Of a stretch of DNA of 64,000 bases, positions 7,357-15,904 are shown piece after piece. This stretch comes from Solobacterium sp. (GTDB lineage Bacteria > Bacillota_I > Bacilli_A > Erysipelotrichales > Erysipelotrichaceae). The position numbers were made by a program, and so were the translations under genes. The stretch covers positions 1-64,000 of the forward strand of contig JAILLA010000054.1 in assembly GCA_024693325.1 (NCBI GenBank), in the 5' to 3' direction. The notes beneath the pieces were generated by a model. That model ran no database searches and had not been told where the DNA came from. It saw only the letters and a list, made by a program, of their open reading frames with translations. Positions within the stretch are counted from its first letter, which is position 1. Each line of letters starts with the position of its first letter.

Positions 7357-8898
7357 ATGGAAAAGACAAAGAAATACCTTAATCATCTGATACAGATCCT
7401 GATGGAAGGATATCTTTTTGTCATGTTTACTGTATTCCCTCTTTATGTCGGACAGCAGAAATATGAAACGATTGCATATGACAAATATGAATTGTTCATG
7501 AAAGCATCTTTGATCTTGGCAGGCTGTTTTGTACTTCTGCAGATCGTGAGAATGATCCTCTGCAGAAAAGAACTAAAAGTACAGAGGCTGGTGCTGAATG
7601 CTTCAGATGTATGTGTCGTACTGTACGCTTTGGCTGTACTGATATCGTATCTTTTCGCATATGACCGTTCGGAAGCACTGAAAGGGGCGATCGGATGGTA
7701 TACAGGTTTCCTGACCCAGGCAATCATGATCATGATCTTCTTCCTGTACTCCAGGTTTTATCACTGGAACAAGAGAGTGATCGTGTATATGATGTCAGGC
7801 TCGTTCATAGTTATCCTTCTGGCTGTATTGAACCGGTTCCGTATCTGTCTGATCGAACCGGAGAACTATATTTCAACTTTTATCTCAACGATTGGAAATA
7901 TCAACTGGCTGGCATCCTTCCTGCTGATCACTGTTTCATTTGTTACGGGAATGTATACTGCCGGTATCTTCAAGCATAGATATACAAGTGTTGCGGCTAT
8001 GATCTATCTGTTCTTCGGATATGCGGCACTGGTCACAAACGGCAGTAATTCAGTCTATCCTGCACTGCTTGTGATGCTGGTATTCATGACTGTTTTCGGG
8101 CTTTCAGATAAAGACGTCATGAAGAGAGTGCTGATCTGCGTGATCATGTTCTTCGGAACATATGAGTGTCTGGGTATTTACGGGATGGTATATGGCTCAA
8201 AAGCATTCAAACAGCTGCTGATGAACATCTCAAATCTGAAAGAATCATTTATTACTATGCACTGCGGGGCAATGGTGATCCTGATAGCTGCGGCGGGCAT
8301 TCTGTATCTTCATAAACGTCCTGACAGTCATTTGATAAGGTCCGAAAAAGTCACAGAACAGGTCCTGAAATATCTTTGTGCAGCAGGACTTCTGATCATC
8401 CTGGCTGTACTGTTGATCCAGGTTACGGGAATGATTGATATTCCTGATACCTTCGGACATAACAGAGGACTGATCTGGCGGCTGAGCAGGCAAATCTACC
8501 ATGAACTTCCTTTATATCGGAAATTAATAGGTGTCGGTCCGGACAGTTACGGCAACTATACGATGCTTGACTGGGATTTCATGATGGAGCTGATGGAATA
8601 TTATCCGAACATGCGTGTAACGACTGCGCATAGTGAACCATTTACAACCCTGATCAATCTTGGAATACCCGGTGCTGCAGCGTATCTGGCAATGATCTTC
8701 AGTACAGTGTTTACCGTTCTGAACGGGAAAACAAAAGCTGAAAAAATGTACCGGATCCCGGTCATACTTGCGCTGGTGTCCCATCACGTGAACCTTCTGG
8801 TTTCATTCCAGATCGTACCGGTATTGCCGTATCTGTTTTTGATCCTGGGCATTTCCCGCTGGTTCTTTTCCGGTCGGAACAGGCTGCAGGCTGAATAA
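7357..8898 (+). CDS. O-antigen-ligase-like polytopic membrane protein
   Basis: This 513-residue protein has roughly twelve hydrophobic helices. A large extracytoplasmic loop holds G-V-G-P-D-S-Y and later T-A-H-S-E-P-F ending in L-G-I-P-G-A-A-A-Y-L. That pattern (His-Ser-Glu ahead of a glycine/proline helix) matches the WaaL/Wzy-type polysaccharide ligase-polymerase family. It probably joins or polymerises lipid-linked glycans at the outer face of the membrane. ATG 7357 is chosen over TTG 7342 because a run of five G (7348-7352) precedes it. No glycan-synthesis genes surround it, so the substrate cannot be inferred. Confidence 0.65.
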   Translation: MEKTKKYLNHLIQILMEGYLFVMFTVFPLYVGQQKYETIAYDKYELFMKASLILAGCFVLLQIVRMILCRKELKVQRLVLNASDVCVVLYALAVLISYLFAYDRSEALKGAIGWYTGFLTQAIMIMIFFLYSRFYHWNKRVIVYMMSGSFIVILLAVLNRFRICLIEPENYISTFISTIGNINWLASFLLITVSFVTGMYTAGIFKHRYTSVAAMIYLFFGYAALVTNGSNSVYPALLVMLVFMTVFGLSDKDVMKRVLICVIMFFGTYECLGIYGMVYGSKAFKQLLMNISNLKESFITMHCGAMVILIAAAGILYLHKRPDSHLIRSEKVTEQVLKYLCAAGLLIILAVLLIQVTGMIDIPDTFGHNRGLIWRLSRQIYHELPLYRKLIGVGPDSYGNYTMLDWDFMMELMEYYPNMRVTTAHSEPFTTLINLGIPGAAAYLAMIFSTVFTVLNGKTKAEKMYRIPVILALVSHHVNLLVSFQIVPVLPYLFLILGISRWFFSGRNRLQAE

Positions 8899-8962
8899 CA
8901 TCTGTTCTTTGTTTCTGCTTTTATGACAGTATTCCTGTTATACTTGAGTCAGGAGTATGAAT

Positions 8963-9562
8963 ATGATAATCAGGGAATTTGACGGAAGCAGCCCGCTGTT
9001 TGTACTGGTGGGTGAACATGAACCGGAAGTATTTCATAACGCTCTTCCGGATATCCGTATGCTTGCGGTATCCGGCTTTGACTGGAATGAGAAGCTTTCC
9101 CCGTGGCCGGCCCCGAGAGTATTCAGAAACGGAGATGATTTCGGCGGAAAAGCTGACGAGCTGATCGAAGAACTGCTGGAAGTACTGAAACAGTATCCGG
9201 GCAGGAAATACATCGCCGGCTATTCACTGGCAGGACTGTTTGCGCTGTACACAGCTACTAAAACAGATCAGTTTGAAGGGTGTGCTTCCGTATCGGGATC
9301 ACTCTGGTATCCGGACTTTGAAGACTATATTCAGACGCATCCTGTCCGGTGCCGGTCAGTATATCTGTCATTGGGTGATCAGGAAAAGAACATCCGGAAT
9401 CCTCTGATGAAGACTGTGGAAGAAAAGACAGAACGGATCAGCAGTTTCATTGCACAGTATGCAGACACGATGTTCGAGATGAATCCGGGCAATCACTTCA
9501 ACGAACCTGAAAAGCGTATGGCAAAAGCTGTCAGGGGATTGTTGCAAATGCAGCAGAAATGA
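8963..9562 (+). CDS. Alpha/beta-hydrolase esterase
   Basis: This 199-residue cytoplasmic alpha/beta hydrolase has a nucleophile elbow G-Y-S-L-A-G (Ser88), then S-G-S-L-W, G-D-Q-E and a C-terminal G-N-H that likely supplies the catalytic histidine. It resembles the enterobactin-esterase/EstD-like group but is short, lacking the N-terminal domain of siderophore esterases. AGGAG (8951-8955) is only one base from ATG 8957 but seven from ATG 8963, so 8963 is the better start. Substrate unknown. The gene ends just before the promoter of the PerR-like gene. Confidence 0.65.
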   Translation: MIIREFDGSSPLFVLVGEHEPEVFHNALPDIRMLAVSGFDWNEKLSPWPAPRVFRNGDDFGGKADELIEELLEVLKQYPGRKYIAGYSLAGLFALYTATKTDQFEGCASVSGSLWYPDFEDYIQTHPVRCRSVYLSLGDQEKNIRNPLMKTVEEKTERISSFIAQYADTMFEMNPGNHFNEPEKRMAKAVRGLLQMQQK

Positions 9563-9584
9563 TTCATAATGAAAATGGTTCTCA
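9542..9584 (+). promoter_or_regulatory. Promoter with Fur/PerR-type box for the perR-rubrerythrin operon
   Basis: TTGCAA (9542-9547), 17 bases, CATAAT (9565-9570) forms a promoter inside the end of the esterase gene. TGAAAATGGTTCTCA (9570-9584) matches 11 of 14 defined positions of the 7-1-7 Fur-family box and covers the expected start site, fitting autoregulation. Confidence 0.55.
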
Positions 9585-9589
9585 ATAAT

Positions 9590-9988
9590 ATGAGCGAGAG
9601 AAGAAACACACGTCAAAAGGCGATCATCGAACATGCCGTTTCAGGGATGGGTATTCACCGGACAGCGGAAGAGGTCTATGCCATTGTTCATGAGAACGAT
9701 GCTGCGATCGGACTGGCTACCGTATACCGTCATCTGAACAGGATGTACAAAGACGGGAAGGTACAGAGGCTGTCAGTCAGCGGTACCTATTATTACGATG
9801 TCAATTCCGATCCTCATGATCATTTTCACTGTACGGTATGCGGGAAGCTGATGGATATTCCCGCAGAATATGATCAGTCGCTGGACCGAAAGACGGCTGA
9901 ACGGATCGGAGCGGCTATGGTAACACATACCGTGATGTATGAAGGAATATGCAGTAATTGTCAGAAACATAATGAAGGGAGAACATGA
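9590..9988 (+). CDS. perR: Fur-family regulator, PerR-like
   Basis: This 132-residue protein has a winged-helix N-terminal domain (H-R-T-A-E-E-V-Y near 23-30; A-T-V-Y-R-H-L near 43-49) and a C-terminal metal/dimer domain. Metal ligands fit PerR/Fur: His23, Asp70, His76, His78, His80, plus a structural zinc site Cys81-x2-Cys84 and Cys121-x2-Cys124. The next gene is rubrerythrin, a classic peroxide-response target, so PerR is more likely than an iron-sensing Fur. An ATG at 9569 would precede the predicted transcription start and overlap the operator, so 9590 is preferred; neither start has a good Shine-Dalgarno. Confidence 0.75.
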   Translation: MSERRNTRQKAIIEHAVSGMGIHRTAEEVYAIVHENDAAIGLATVYRHLNRMYKDGKVQRLSVSGTYYYDVNSDPHDHFHCTVCGKLMDIPAEYDQSLDRKTAERIGAAMVTHTVMYEGICSNCQKHNEGRT

Positions 9989-9989
9989 C

Positions 9990-10529
9990 ATGGAACTGAA
10001 AGGATCAAAGACAGAGAAAAACTTACAGAATGCTTTTGCAGGAGAATCACAGGCTCGCAACAAGTACACTTACTTTGCTGAAAAGGCAAGAGAAGAAGGC
10101 TACGAGCAGATCGCTGACCTCTTCCTGGAAACAGCACGCAATGAACAGGAACACGCAAAGATCTGGTTCAAGGCACTGTGCGGCGGCGAGATCCCCACAA
10201 CAGCTGAATGCCTGAAGATGGCTGCAGAAGGCGAAAACTTCGAATGGACAGAAATGTACAAAGAAATGGCAGCTACAGCCCGTGAAGAAGGCTTCACAAG
10301 GATCGCTGCTCAGATGGACATGGTTGCCAAGGTAGAAAAAGAACACGAAGAACGTTATCTGAAACTCAAGGCAAACGTTGAAGGTTCCAAAGTTTTCGAA
10401 AAAGAAGAACCTGTTGTATGGCAGTGCGAGATCTGCGGTTACACACTGACTGCTAAAAAAGCACCGAAAGTCTGCCCTCTGTGCGGATACAAAGAGTCAT
10501 TCTTCGAGATCAAGAAAGAAAACTTCTAA
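9990..10529 (+). CDS. rbr: Rubrerythrin
   Basis: This 179-residue cytoplasmic peroxide reductase has an N-terminal ferritin-like di-iron domain with E19 (in G-E-S-Q-A-R), the N-E-Q-E-H-A segment (51-56) and K-E-H-E-E-R (118-122). The C-terminal rubredoxin domain binds one iron through Cys146-x2-Cys149 and Cys162-x2-Cys165. It passes electrons from the rubredoxin iron to the di-iron site to reduce H2O2. Its ATG follows the regulator stop by one base, with AAGGGAG upstream, so the two form one operon. The upstream in-frame start at 9939 lies inside perR and has no ribosome site. Confidence 0.92.
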   Translation: MELKGSKTEKNLQNAFAGESQARNKYTYFAEKAREEGYEQIADLFLETARNEQEHAKIWFKALCGGEIPTTAECLKMAAEGENFEWTEMYKEMAATAREEGFTRIAAQMDMVAKVEKEHEERYLKLKANVEGSKVFEKEEPVVWQCEICGYTLTAKKAPKVCPLCGYKESFFEIKKENF

Positions 10530-10572
10530 GATCTGTCTGACAGCACAGTCAGAAGACTGCGTAAAGAAGAAG

Positions 10573-10593
10573 AGCCGGTCAAACCGGCTTTTT
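10573..10593 (+). terminator. Terminator of the perR-rbr operon
   Basis: AGCCGGT-CAA-ACCGGCT (10573-10589) is followed by T residues. A-rich sequence on the other side may let it also serve the convergent gene. Confidence 0.8.
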
Positions 10594-10599
10594 CGCTTC

Positions 10600-11649
10600 T
10601 TATAAATGATAGATCTTCTCTGCAGTACCTGAGAGGATCAGTTCTTTTTCCTCTTCGGAGATATCCAGATCTGCCACAAACTGCGGGCCTCCGGTCAGCC
10701 ATATCTTTTTGACAGGATAACTTGATCCGTAGATCATGTGATCCGCGCCAAGAATCTTTACAGCCAGTTCGAGGTTTTCTTTTCCCCAGGGCTGTGAATG
10801 GGACAACTCGAAATAAATATGTTCTCTGAACTGCTCCTTGATGTCTGTTCTGCCAGCCTGGAAGCGTCCTCCGCCGGAATCGGTCGGGAAGAACATCGTA
10901 ACAAACGCATAATAAGCACCGCCCAGCATGGAATGAACCATTTTCAGGTTGGGCAGTTCATCAAACATTCCGCTGAATATTTCCCGGGAAACTGCAGTCA
11001 CCTGGTCCTGGCATCTGCCGAAAGATCTTCTCAGATTGTTGTAGTCGATCAGGGACTGATGATCTACAGGCAGAGGAGTATGGTGTACATAAACAGGGAT
11101 ATTCAGATCGTTGACATGTTTGAAGAATGTCCGGAACATCGGATCATCCAGATATTTTGTGCCGTAATGTGCAGAAACCTGTACGCCGTGCATATGAAGT
11201 TCATTGATGCATCTGTCCAGTTCATCCAGGCTTTCCTGATCTCCATACGGAGGCACAACAGCCAGCGGTACCATTCGTCCGCCGGTACGTTCAGAGAACT
11301 GAGCAGACAGATCGTTGAATTTTCTGCACAGATCAAGATTCATCCATTCCTGACATCCCGGCAGTTTCATAACCGCTTTATCAACACAGGCTTCATCCAT
11401 TTCCTTTAACTGGTGTTCAAGTACATAATCACCCTGGAAATAGTTCAGGTTATCGTATCCTTCGGGTTTTTCAATCTTAATCGCTTTCCTGCCGTCGTCA
11501 AGAACATAACCGACAGCTCTGACGCCGTACTCCTGCGGAACGGTACGCAGGAAAGCATGAAAGAGTTTCTCATCAGTAAACAGTTCTTCCGGAATCCAGT
11601 AAATATTCGCATCAGTCACATGATATTCATTTGTATCTTTTCTCAGCAT
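10600..11649 (-). CDS. Amidohydrolase-2 family protein with degenerate metal site
   Basis: This 349-residue TIM-barrel protein is of the ACMSD/amidohydrolase-2 type, showing the late family motifs V-H-S-M-L-G-G and Y-G-S-S-Y-P. In active members strand 1 carries D-x-H-x-H and the last strand an Asp in G-[ST]-D. Here strand 1 reads D-A-N-I-Y and the last Asp is Ser, so three of the usual metal ligands are replaced. The His of Y-V-H-H is kept. The protein may be metal-free, use another mechanism, or be a non-catalytic binding protein. A GGAGGG site (11658-11653) supports the start. It is monocistronic and convergent with rubrerythrin. Confidence 0.65.
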   Translation of the reverse strand: MLRKDTNEYHVTDANIYWIPEELFTDEKLFHAFLRTVPQEYGVRAVGYVLDDGRKAIKIEKPEGYDNLNYFQGDYVLEHQLKEMDEACVDKAVMKLPGCQEWMNLDLCRKFNDLSAQFSERTGGRMVPLAVVPPYGDQESLDELDRCINELHMHGVQVSAHYGTKYLDDPMFRTFFKHVNDLNIPVYVHHTPLPVDHQSLIDYNNLRRSFGRCQDQVTAVSREIFSGMFDELPNLKMVHSMLGGAYYAFVTMFFPTDSGGGRFQAGRTDIKEQFREHIYFELSHSQPWGKENLELAVKILGADHMIYGSSYPVKKIWLTGGPQFVADLDISEEEKELILSGTAEKIYHL

Positions 11650-11763
11650 ATTCCCTCCATGATGTCATTACATCCTCAGTATAGGCTTTGATGAGCAGAG
11701 CTCATTGGCGACAATTGCGTATGAAATAAAGAAGTTCATGATATGATTACTGACGGAGTTAGT

Positions 11764-12681
11764 ATGCTGGATATTACTTTGCTTGGATGCGGCGGCACGA
11801 TGCCGCTGCCTGGCCGCTGGCTGACATCTCTTGTTGTCAGGTACAGGGGAAGGAATATACTGATCGACGCGGGTGAAGGAACACAGATCGCAATGAAGCA
11901 GGCAGGCTTAAGCGCACATGATATCGATCTGATCCTGATCACGCATTTTCATGGTGATCATGTTATGGGTCTTCCGGGTATGCTCATGTCCATGGGAACT
12001 TCCGGGAGAACAGAGCCTGTTACGATCGTCGGACCGAAAGGCCTGCTTGAGATCGTTCCGAAGCTCTGTGTAGTCGCGGGTATCCCGTTTGAAGTCATGG
12101 GACATGAACTCAGCGGCAGAAAAGAAGAATTTGATGTACCGGGTTTCTCTGAACTGCATGTGCATGCATTCCGTGTTTCACACAGTGTGGAAACATGGGG
12201 CTATTCACTGGTCCTGGACCGTGCAGGTAAGTTCAATGCAGATGCGGCAAAGGCATTGAACATCCCTCTGAAGTACTGGAACCGCCTGCAGAAAGGTGAA
12301 GAGATCGACAGTGAAGAAGGGCATTTCACACCGGATATGGTGATGGGTCCGCCAAGGAAAGGTCTGAAAGTCACCTACACAACAGACAGCAGACCATGTG
12401 ACTCGATCAGGGAAGCCGCTGTGAACGCAGATCTGTTTGTCTGTGAAGGCATGTACGGCGATGAGGAAAAACAATATGCGGCTGCGCTTAAGAAACATAT
12501 GACATTCTCTGAAGCTGCACATATCGCTGCGGAAGCACAGCCGAAACAGATGTGGCTGACACACTACAGTCCATCCGAGCAGGATCCGGAATACTGGATG
12601 GAACAGATAAGAAATATCTTCCCGGAAACATATCCGGGATTTGACGGAAAGTCCGGAACTCTTAAGTTTGATGCAGACTGA
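11764..12681 (+). CDS. rnz: Ribonuclease Z
   Basis: This 305-residue metallo-beta-lactamase-fold endonuclease removes 3' trailers from tRNA precursors. It begins with the typical M-L-D-I-T-L-L-G-C-G-G-T block and has H-F-H-G-D-H at residues 61-66, a later S-H-S-V-E, T-D-S-R-P and L-T-H-Y-S. The length matches the usual ~307 residues. ATG 11764 is chosen because ACGGAG (11753-11758) precedes it; the ATG at 11743 would add seven atypical residues. The gene is divergent from the amidohydrolase and ends at its own terminator. Confidence 0.88.
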   Translation: MLDITLLGCGGTMPLPGRWLTSLVVRYRGRNILIDAGEGTQIAMKQAGLSAHDIDLILITHFHGDHVMGLPGMLMSMGTSGRTEPVTIVGPKGLLEIVPKLCVVAGIPFEVMGHELSGRKEEFDVPGFSELHVHAFRVSHSVETWGYSLVLDRAGKFNADAAKALNIPLKYWNRLQKGEEIDSEEGHFTPDMVMGPPRKGLKVTYTTDSRPCDSIREAAVNADLFVCEGMYGDEEKQYAAALKKHMTFSEAAHIAAEAQPKQMWLTHYSPSEQDPEYWMEQIRNIFPETYPGFDGKSGTLKFDAD

Positions 12682-12692
12682 TAAAGACAATG

Positions 12693-12721
12693 AACCCTGA
12701 TGCACTGAGCAGAAGGGTTTT
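12693..12721 (+). terminator. Terminator of rnz
   Basis: AACCCT (12693-12698) pairs with AGGGTT (12714-12719) around a 15-base loop and is followed by TTC. Confidence 0.5.
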
Positions 12722-12812
12722 CTTATGCTTCAGAAGGTGTTTATGAAGACTCGTTTTATGAATGAGAGTTCTGCGGGTTGACTTTTATCATGATAAGTAT
12801 AGAGGTAAAGAC

Positions 12813-13832
12813 ATGGAAAAAGCACCGCGTCCGATCCGTTCAGAGCTGAAATCACACCGGATCGTTCAAGAAGAAGAAAAACCCATCCGCTGGTCATATA
12901 TGAAGATCCTGCGGGAGCACAGTGATTTGAAAGAATTTTACCCGGAGATCGATCCTTATGCGGAAGCGTATAGGATGCGGGATAACATGTGGGCAATCTA
13001 TACGGAAAGTCTGGACGGTGCTGGAGATCCCTGGATGTATCTCATCAACGGGCCTGAGCGGGCAATGCTGATAGATACATCATTCGGACTGGGAAACCTG
13101 AAGGGACTGGTCAATTATCTGACCGGAAACAAGGAACTGATCGTAGTCAATACACATGCTCATCCGGATCACAGTATGGGAAATGGACAGTTTGAGAGGA
13201 TCTTCTGCAATGAATATGAAGTGCCCTTTCTGCAGAAGAAAAATGATCCCCACATATGGGACAGTCTCTTTAATGAAAACAGACAGCCGCTGTATACGGA
13301 GTTTGATCCTGCCGATCTCATTGATTTCCATCCGTTTGAGATCAAAGGCGTACCGGATGGATACAGGTTCGATCTTGGACAGGGTTATGAAGTGGAACTG
13401 GTCCATCTGCCGGGACACAGTGCAGGCATGAGCGGGTTTATTGATCACTATAACCGCATCCTGTTTTCGGGAGATCTCACAGGGATCCTGAACAAGCCTG
13501 CAGACACCCCGTACTGGCGTCTGCACACAGTGGAAGCCCTGAGAGATGGACTGAGGAAACTGGTGCCCCGCCTGGATCATATTGAAGGCGTATTTCCGGG
13601 CCACGGCATGCTCGACCAATCGCCTGTAGTGATCGAATACCTGCTGGAGGCTACGGAAGCAGTCATAAAGGATCCGGAAAACTATGACCGGATCAGAACA
13701 ACGATGCGCAGAGGAACACCGAGGGCCAGCTGTGTCAAATACATCTATCAGGGGAGCGCATTGCGCTACAGTCCTGATAATGTGTATTACAGCCAGGATC
13801 CAAACATAACAGCAAATACGGAGGAAAAATAA
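12813..13832 (+). CDS. Metallo-beta-lactamase-fold hydrolase
   Basis: This 339-residue cytoplasmic protein carries the zinc motif H-A-H-P-D-H at 115-120, then L-P-G-H-S-A-G, F-S-G-D-L and F-P-G-H-G, covering all the expected metal ligands. It has an N-terminal extension of about 75 residues before the fold begins. ATG 12813 follows AGAGG (12801-12805); the frame is open upstream to 12762 without a ribosome site. Its end carries the ribosome site of the ceramidase-family gene (GGAGG at 13820-13824), so the two form an operon. The substrate is unknown; lipid or ester hydrolysis would suit the neighbour. Confidence 0.7.
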   Translation: MEKAPRPIRSELKSHRIVQEEEKPIRWSYMKILREHSDLKEFYPEIDPYAEAYRMRDNMWAIYTESLDGAGDPWMYLINGPERAMLIDTSFGLGNLKGLVNYLTGNKELIVVNTHAHPDHSMGNGQFERIFCNEYEVPFLQKKNDPHIWDSLFNENRQPLYTEFDPADLIDFHPFEIKGVPDGYRFDLGQGYEVELVHLPGHSAGMSGFIDHYNRILFSGDLTGILNKPADTPYWRLHTVEALRDGLRKLVPRLDHIEGVFPGHGMLDQSPVVIEYLLEATEAVIKDPENYDRIRTTMRRGTPRASCVKYIYQGSALRYSPDNVYYSQDPNITANTEEK

Positions 13833-13834
13833 AC

Positions 13835-15049
13835 ATGCTTGAAGCTGCTCATGCAAAACGAATCATCACACCGCAGGGTTCAGTCCCCATCCAGGGACAT
13901 GCCATGCGCAAATCACCGTCAACAGGCGTTCATGATGAACTGGAAGTACATGTTCTTTTACTGAATCTGGAAGGAACGGAGCTCTGTTTCATCAACGCTG
14001 ATCTGGCGGGCATTGACTTTGCGTTCGGCAACCGTGTAAAGACAGCTGTCAGGGAAGCATACGGAATCGATGAAGAACTGACAGTATTCAGTACAACACA
14101 TACACACAGCGGACCTGTTACCACGACCGGCGGAGATCATAAGCCGGATCCTGAATATATGGACATGCTGTTGGAACGGACCATGGAAGCTGTACAGGAA
14201 GCGTATACGCACAGAAAACCGTTTGACCATGTGACATACCGCCAGGATGAGGTGATCGGGTTTTACGGCAACCGCAACGGACGTGATCTGCCGGGAGACC
14301 AGACAGTTACGATCCTGGAATTCCGTGATGCGGAAGAACATGTTGTTGAAGCGTTCGTCAATATGGCATGCCATTCCACAGTCAACAGTCCGCTGGAGCT
14401 GAACCTGAGTGCTGACCTGCTCGGAAATGTCAGAAGAGAACTGACACCTTATCTTGGTGTGGAACCTGTCATGAGCAACGGTGCTGCCGGTGATATGTCC
14501 AACCGTCTGTACAGACACAATAACGATTTTGCTGAACTGAAGAGAGTGACTGTCGGAATTGCCGCCAGGGCAGCAGGTTTTTTGGATACAGGCAGACTGG
14601 ATCTGACAGGAGTCAGACACCGTACAGTCAGTTATACAGTCGATTATGATACCGATAAATCAGGGCTGGAAGAAAAGAAAGCGGAACTGGAAGCGAAACT
14701 CGAAACGGCCGTGGAATTCGATGACCGGAAATGGCTGCTGTCCGAGATCGCCGGCTGTGAACGCAAACTGAAAGTCGACCATGTACATATCTGTCTGGAC
14801 AGCACGATCATCCGTCTGGGTGAACTGGAGCTGGTCGTCATACCGTGTGAACTGGCTAGTGCATTCGGAAAACAGATCAAGTCAGCTTCCAATGCGAAGG
14901 TATGCCTGATATGGGGCTACTCGAACGGACATTCCACATATGTTGTTGAAGCCAAGGGATTCAACGGAGGACATGACGGTATTTCCACACAGCTGAAACG
15001 CGGACAGGCAGAGGAGTATGTCGGAAAACTGATACAGGCTCTGTACTGA
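13835..15049 (+). CDS. Neutral/alkaline ceramidase-family hydrolase
   Basis: This 404-residue protein matches the N-terminal catalytic domain of neutral ceramidases: T-H-T-H-S-G-P (zinc site, near residues 88-94), N-M-A-C-H-S-T and N-G-A-A-G-D-M-S-N, where the Ser aligns with the nucleophile region. Full neutral ceramidases are ~670 residues and secreted; this one lacks a signal peptide and the C-terminal immunoglobulin-like domain. The short cytoplasmic version is widespread in Firmicutes and its substrate is not established. It follows the metallo-beta-lactamase gene by two bases with its own GGAGG. Confidence 0.68.
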   Translation: MLEAAHAKRIITPQGSVPIQGHAMRKSPSTGVHDELEVHVLLLNLEGTELCFINADLAGIDFAFGNRVKTAVREAYGIDEELTVFSTTHTHSGPVTTTGGDHKPDPEYMDMLLERTMEAVQEAYTHRKPFDHVTYRQDEVIGFYGNRNGRDLPGDQTVTILEFRDAEEHVVEAFVNMACHSTVNSPLELNLSADLLGNVRRELTPYLGVEPVMSNGAAGDMSNRLYRHNNDFAELKRVTVGIAARAAGFLDTGRLDLTGVRHRTVSYTVDYDTDKSGLEEKKAELEAKLETAVEFDDRKWLLSEIAGCERKLKVDHVHICLDSTIIRLGELELVVIPCELASAFGKQIKSASNAKVCLIWGYSNGHSTYVVEAKGFNGGHDGISTQLKRGQAEEYVGKLIQALY

Positions 15050-15105
15050 AAAAAGCTCATAATCACGAATTGTCATATTAAAAAAAGATATTGTGACAGA
15101 AAGAT

Positions 15106-15119
15106 TGGAAGCGCTGCCA
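15106..15119. promoter_or_regulatory. cre-like catabolite control site
   Basis: TGGAAGCGCTGCCA is symmetric at 12 of 14 positions and fits the TGWAANCGNTNWCA consensus except at the two W positions. It lies about 180 bp upstream of the predicted PTS promoter, a position more typical of CcpA activation than repression. Confidence 0.4.
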
Positions 15120-15222
15120 TTACAATGATATTGCATGGATGAACATGCTGCAGAATTGACGGAGAACAGCTTCCTTAAATTTCCGCATTAATGAGGAAAA
15201 TATAAAGAGGCAGTTCTTAACA

Positions 15223-15322
15223 TTGTGGTTCTGTAAATACATTTTCGTACAAATGTGCCGCAATAAGTGCTGAATAATACGGAAAAAACAAAATGACGCA
15301 AAATTGTGGGATGATGTACAAT
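15223..15322 (+). promoter_or_regulatory. Promoter region of the PTS operon
   Basis: ATGACG (15293-15298), 18 bases, TACAAT (15317-15322) is a plausible promoter. A nested inverted repeat lies just upstream: TTGTGG/CCGCAA (15223-15228, 15258-15263) outside ACATTT/AAATGT (15239-15244, 15251-15256). It may bind a regulator. Otherwise the gap 15050-15354 holds only the cre-like site. Confidence 0.4.
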
Positions 15323-15354
15323 TGAAAATGTAAAGTAGAAAGGAGGAAGTATTC

Positions 15355-15852
15355 ATGGCATATGAACCACTTCCAAACGGAATCATCGAAGTCCGCGTAG
15401 ACGACAGAATGGTACATGGAATCGTCGCGACTATGTGGATCCCCGGCCTGAACACGACTCGTGCAATGGTCGTCAACGAAGCAGCATCCAACGATCCGAT
15501 GCAGCGCAACCTGCAGAGAATGTCAATTCCTGCCGGCGTCAACATGTCTCTTCTGGCTCCTGCCAAAGCTGCCGCAAATCTGAATAATGGTAATTATGCG
15601 GGTCAGCGTGTGTATGTATGCGGAAGATTCATCAGTGATATCTATCAGCTGTTCAAAGCCGGTGTCAAACTTCCTCGCGTCAACCTTGGCAACGTCACAC
15701 AGAATACGGGTGAAGTTACCGTTCTTGACAACACGGTACGTGTCAATGCTGAAGAAAAGAGAATGCTGAAGGAAATGTCCGATGCGGGCGTTCCGATCGT
15801 AGCTCAGTTCAGAAACGACAATACACCGAAAGATCTTCGCAGTCTGCTTTGA
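15355..15852 (+). CDS. PTS system mannose/fructose/sorbose-family IIB component
   Basis: This 165-residue cytoplasmic phosphocarrier has the family signature R-V-D-D-R-M-V-H-G with the phospho-accepting His21. It passes phosphate from a IIA protein to the sugar bound in the IIC-IID channel. AGGAGG (15341-15346) gives a strong start. It is first of three transporter genes; no IIA is encoded here, so it must use a IIA made elsewhere. The sugar cannot be told from sequence. Confidence 0.9.
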   Translation: MAYEPLPNGIIEVRVDDRMVHGIVATMWIPGLNTTRAMVVNEAASNDPMQRNLQRMSIPAGVNMSLLAPAKAAANLNNGNYAGQRVYVCGRFISDIYQLFKAGVKLPRVNLGNVTQNTGEVTVLDNTVRVNAEEKRMLKEMSDAGVPIVAQFRNDNTPKDLRSLL

Positions 15853-15904
15853 TCATTAACAAAGGTTTTATGAAAGGGTAAAACAGAAAGGGGACAAATA
15901 ATTC

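Noticed and set aside
13080-13856. 258-residue minus-strand frame opposite the metallo-beta-lactamase gene
   Set aside because: The sense frame has full family motifs; this one has none and no ribosome site.
15104-15120. Sigma-54 promoter for the PTS operon
   Set aside because: The GG and GC pairs are nine rather than twelve bases apart, and the regulator has no sigma-54 activator domain signs such as G-A-F-T-G-A.
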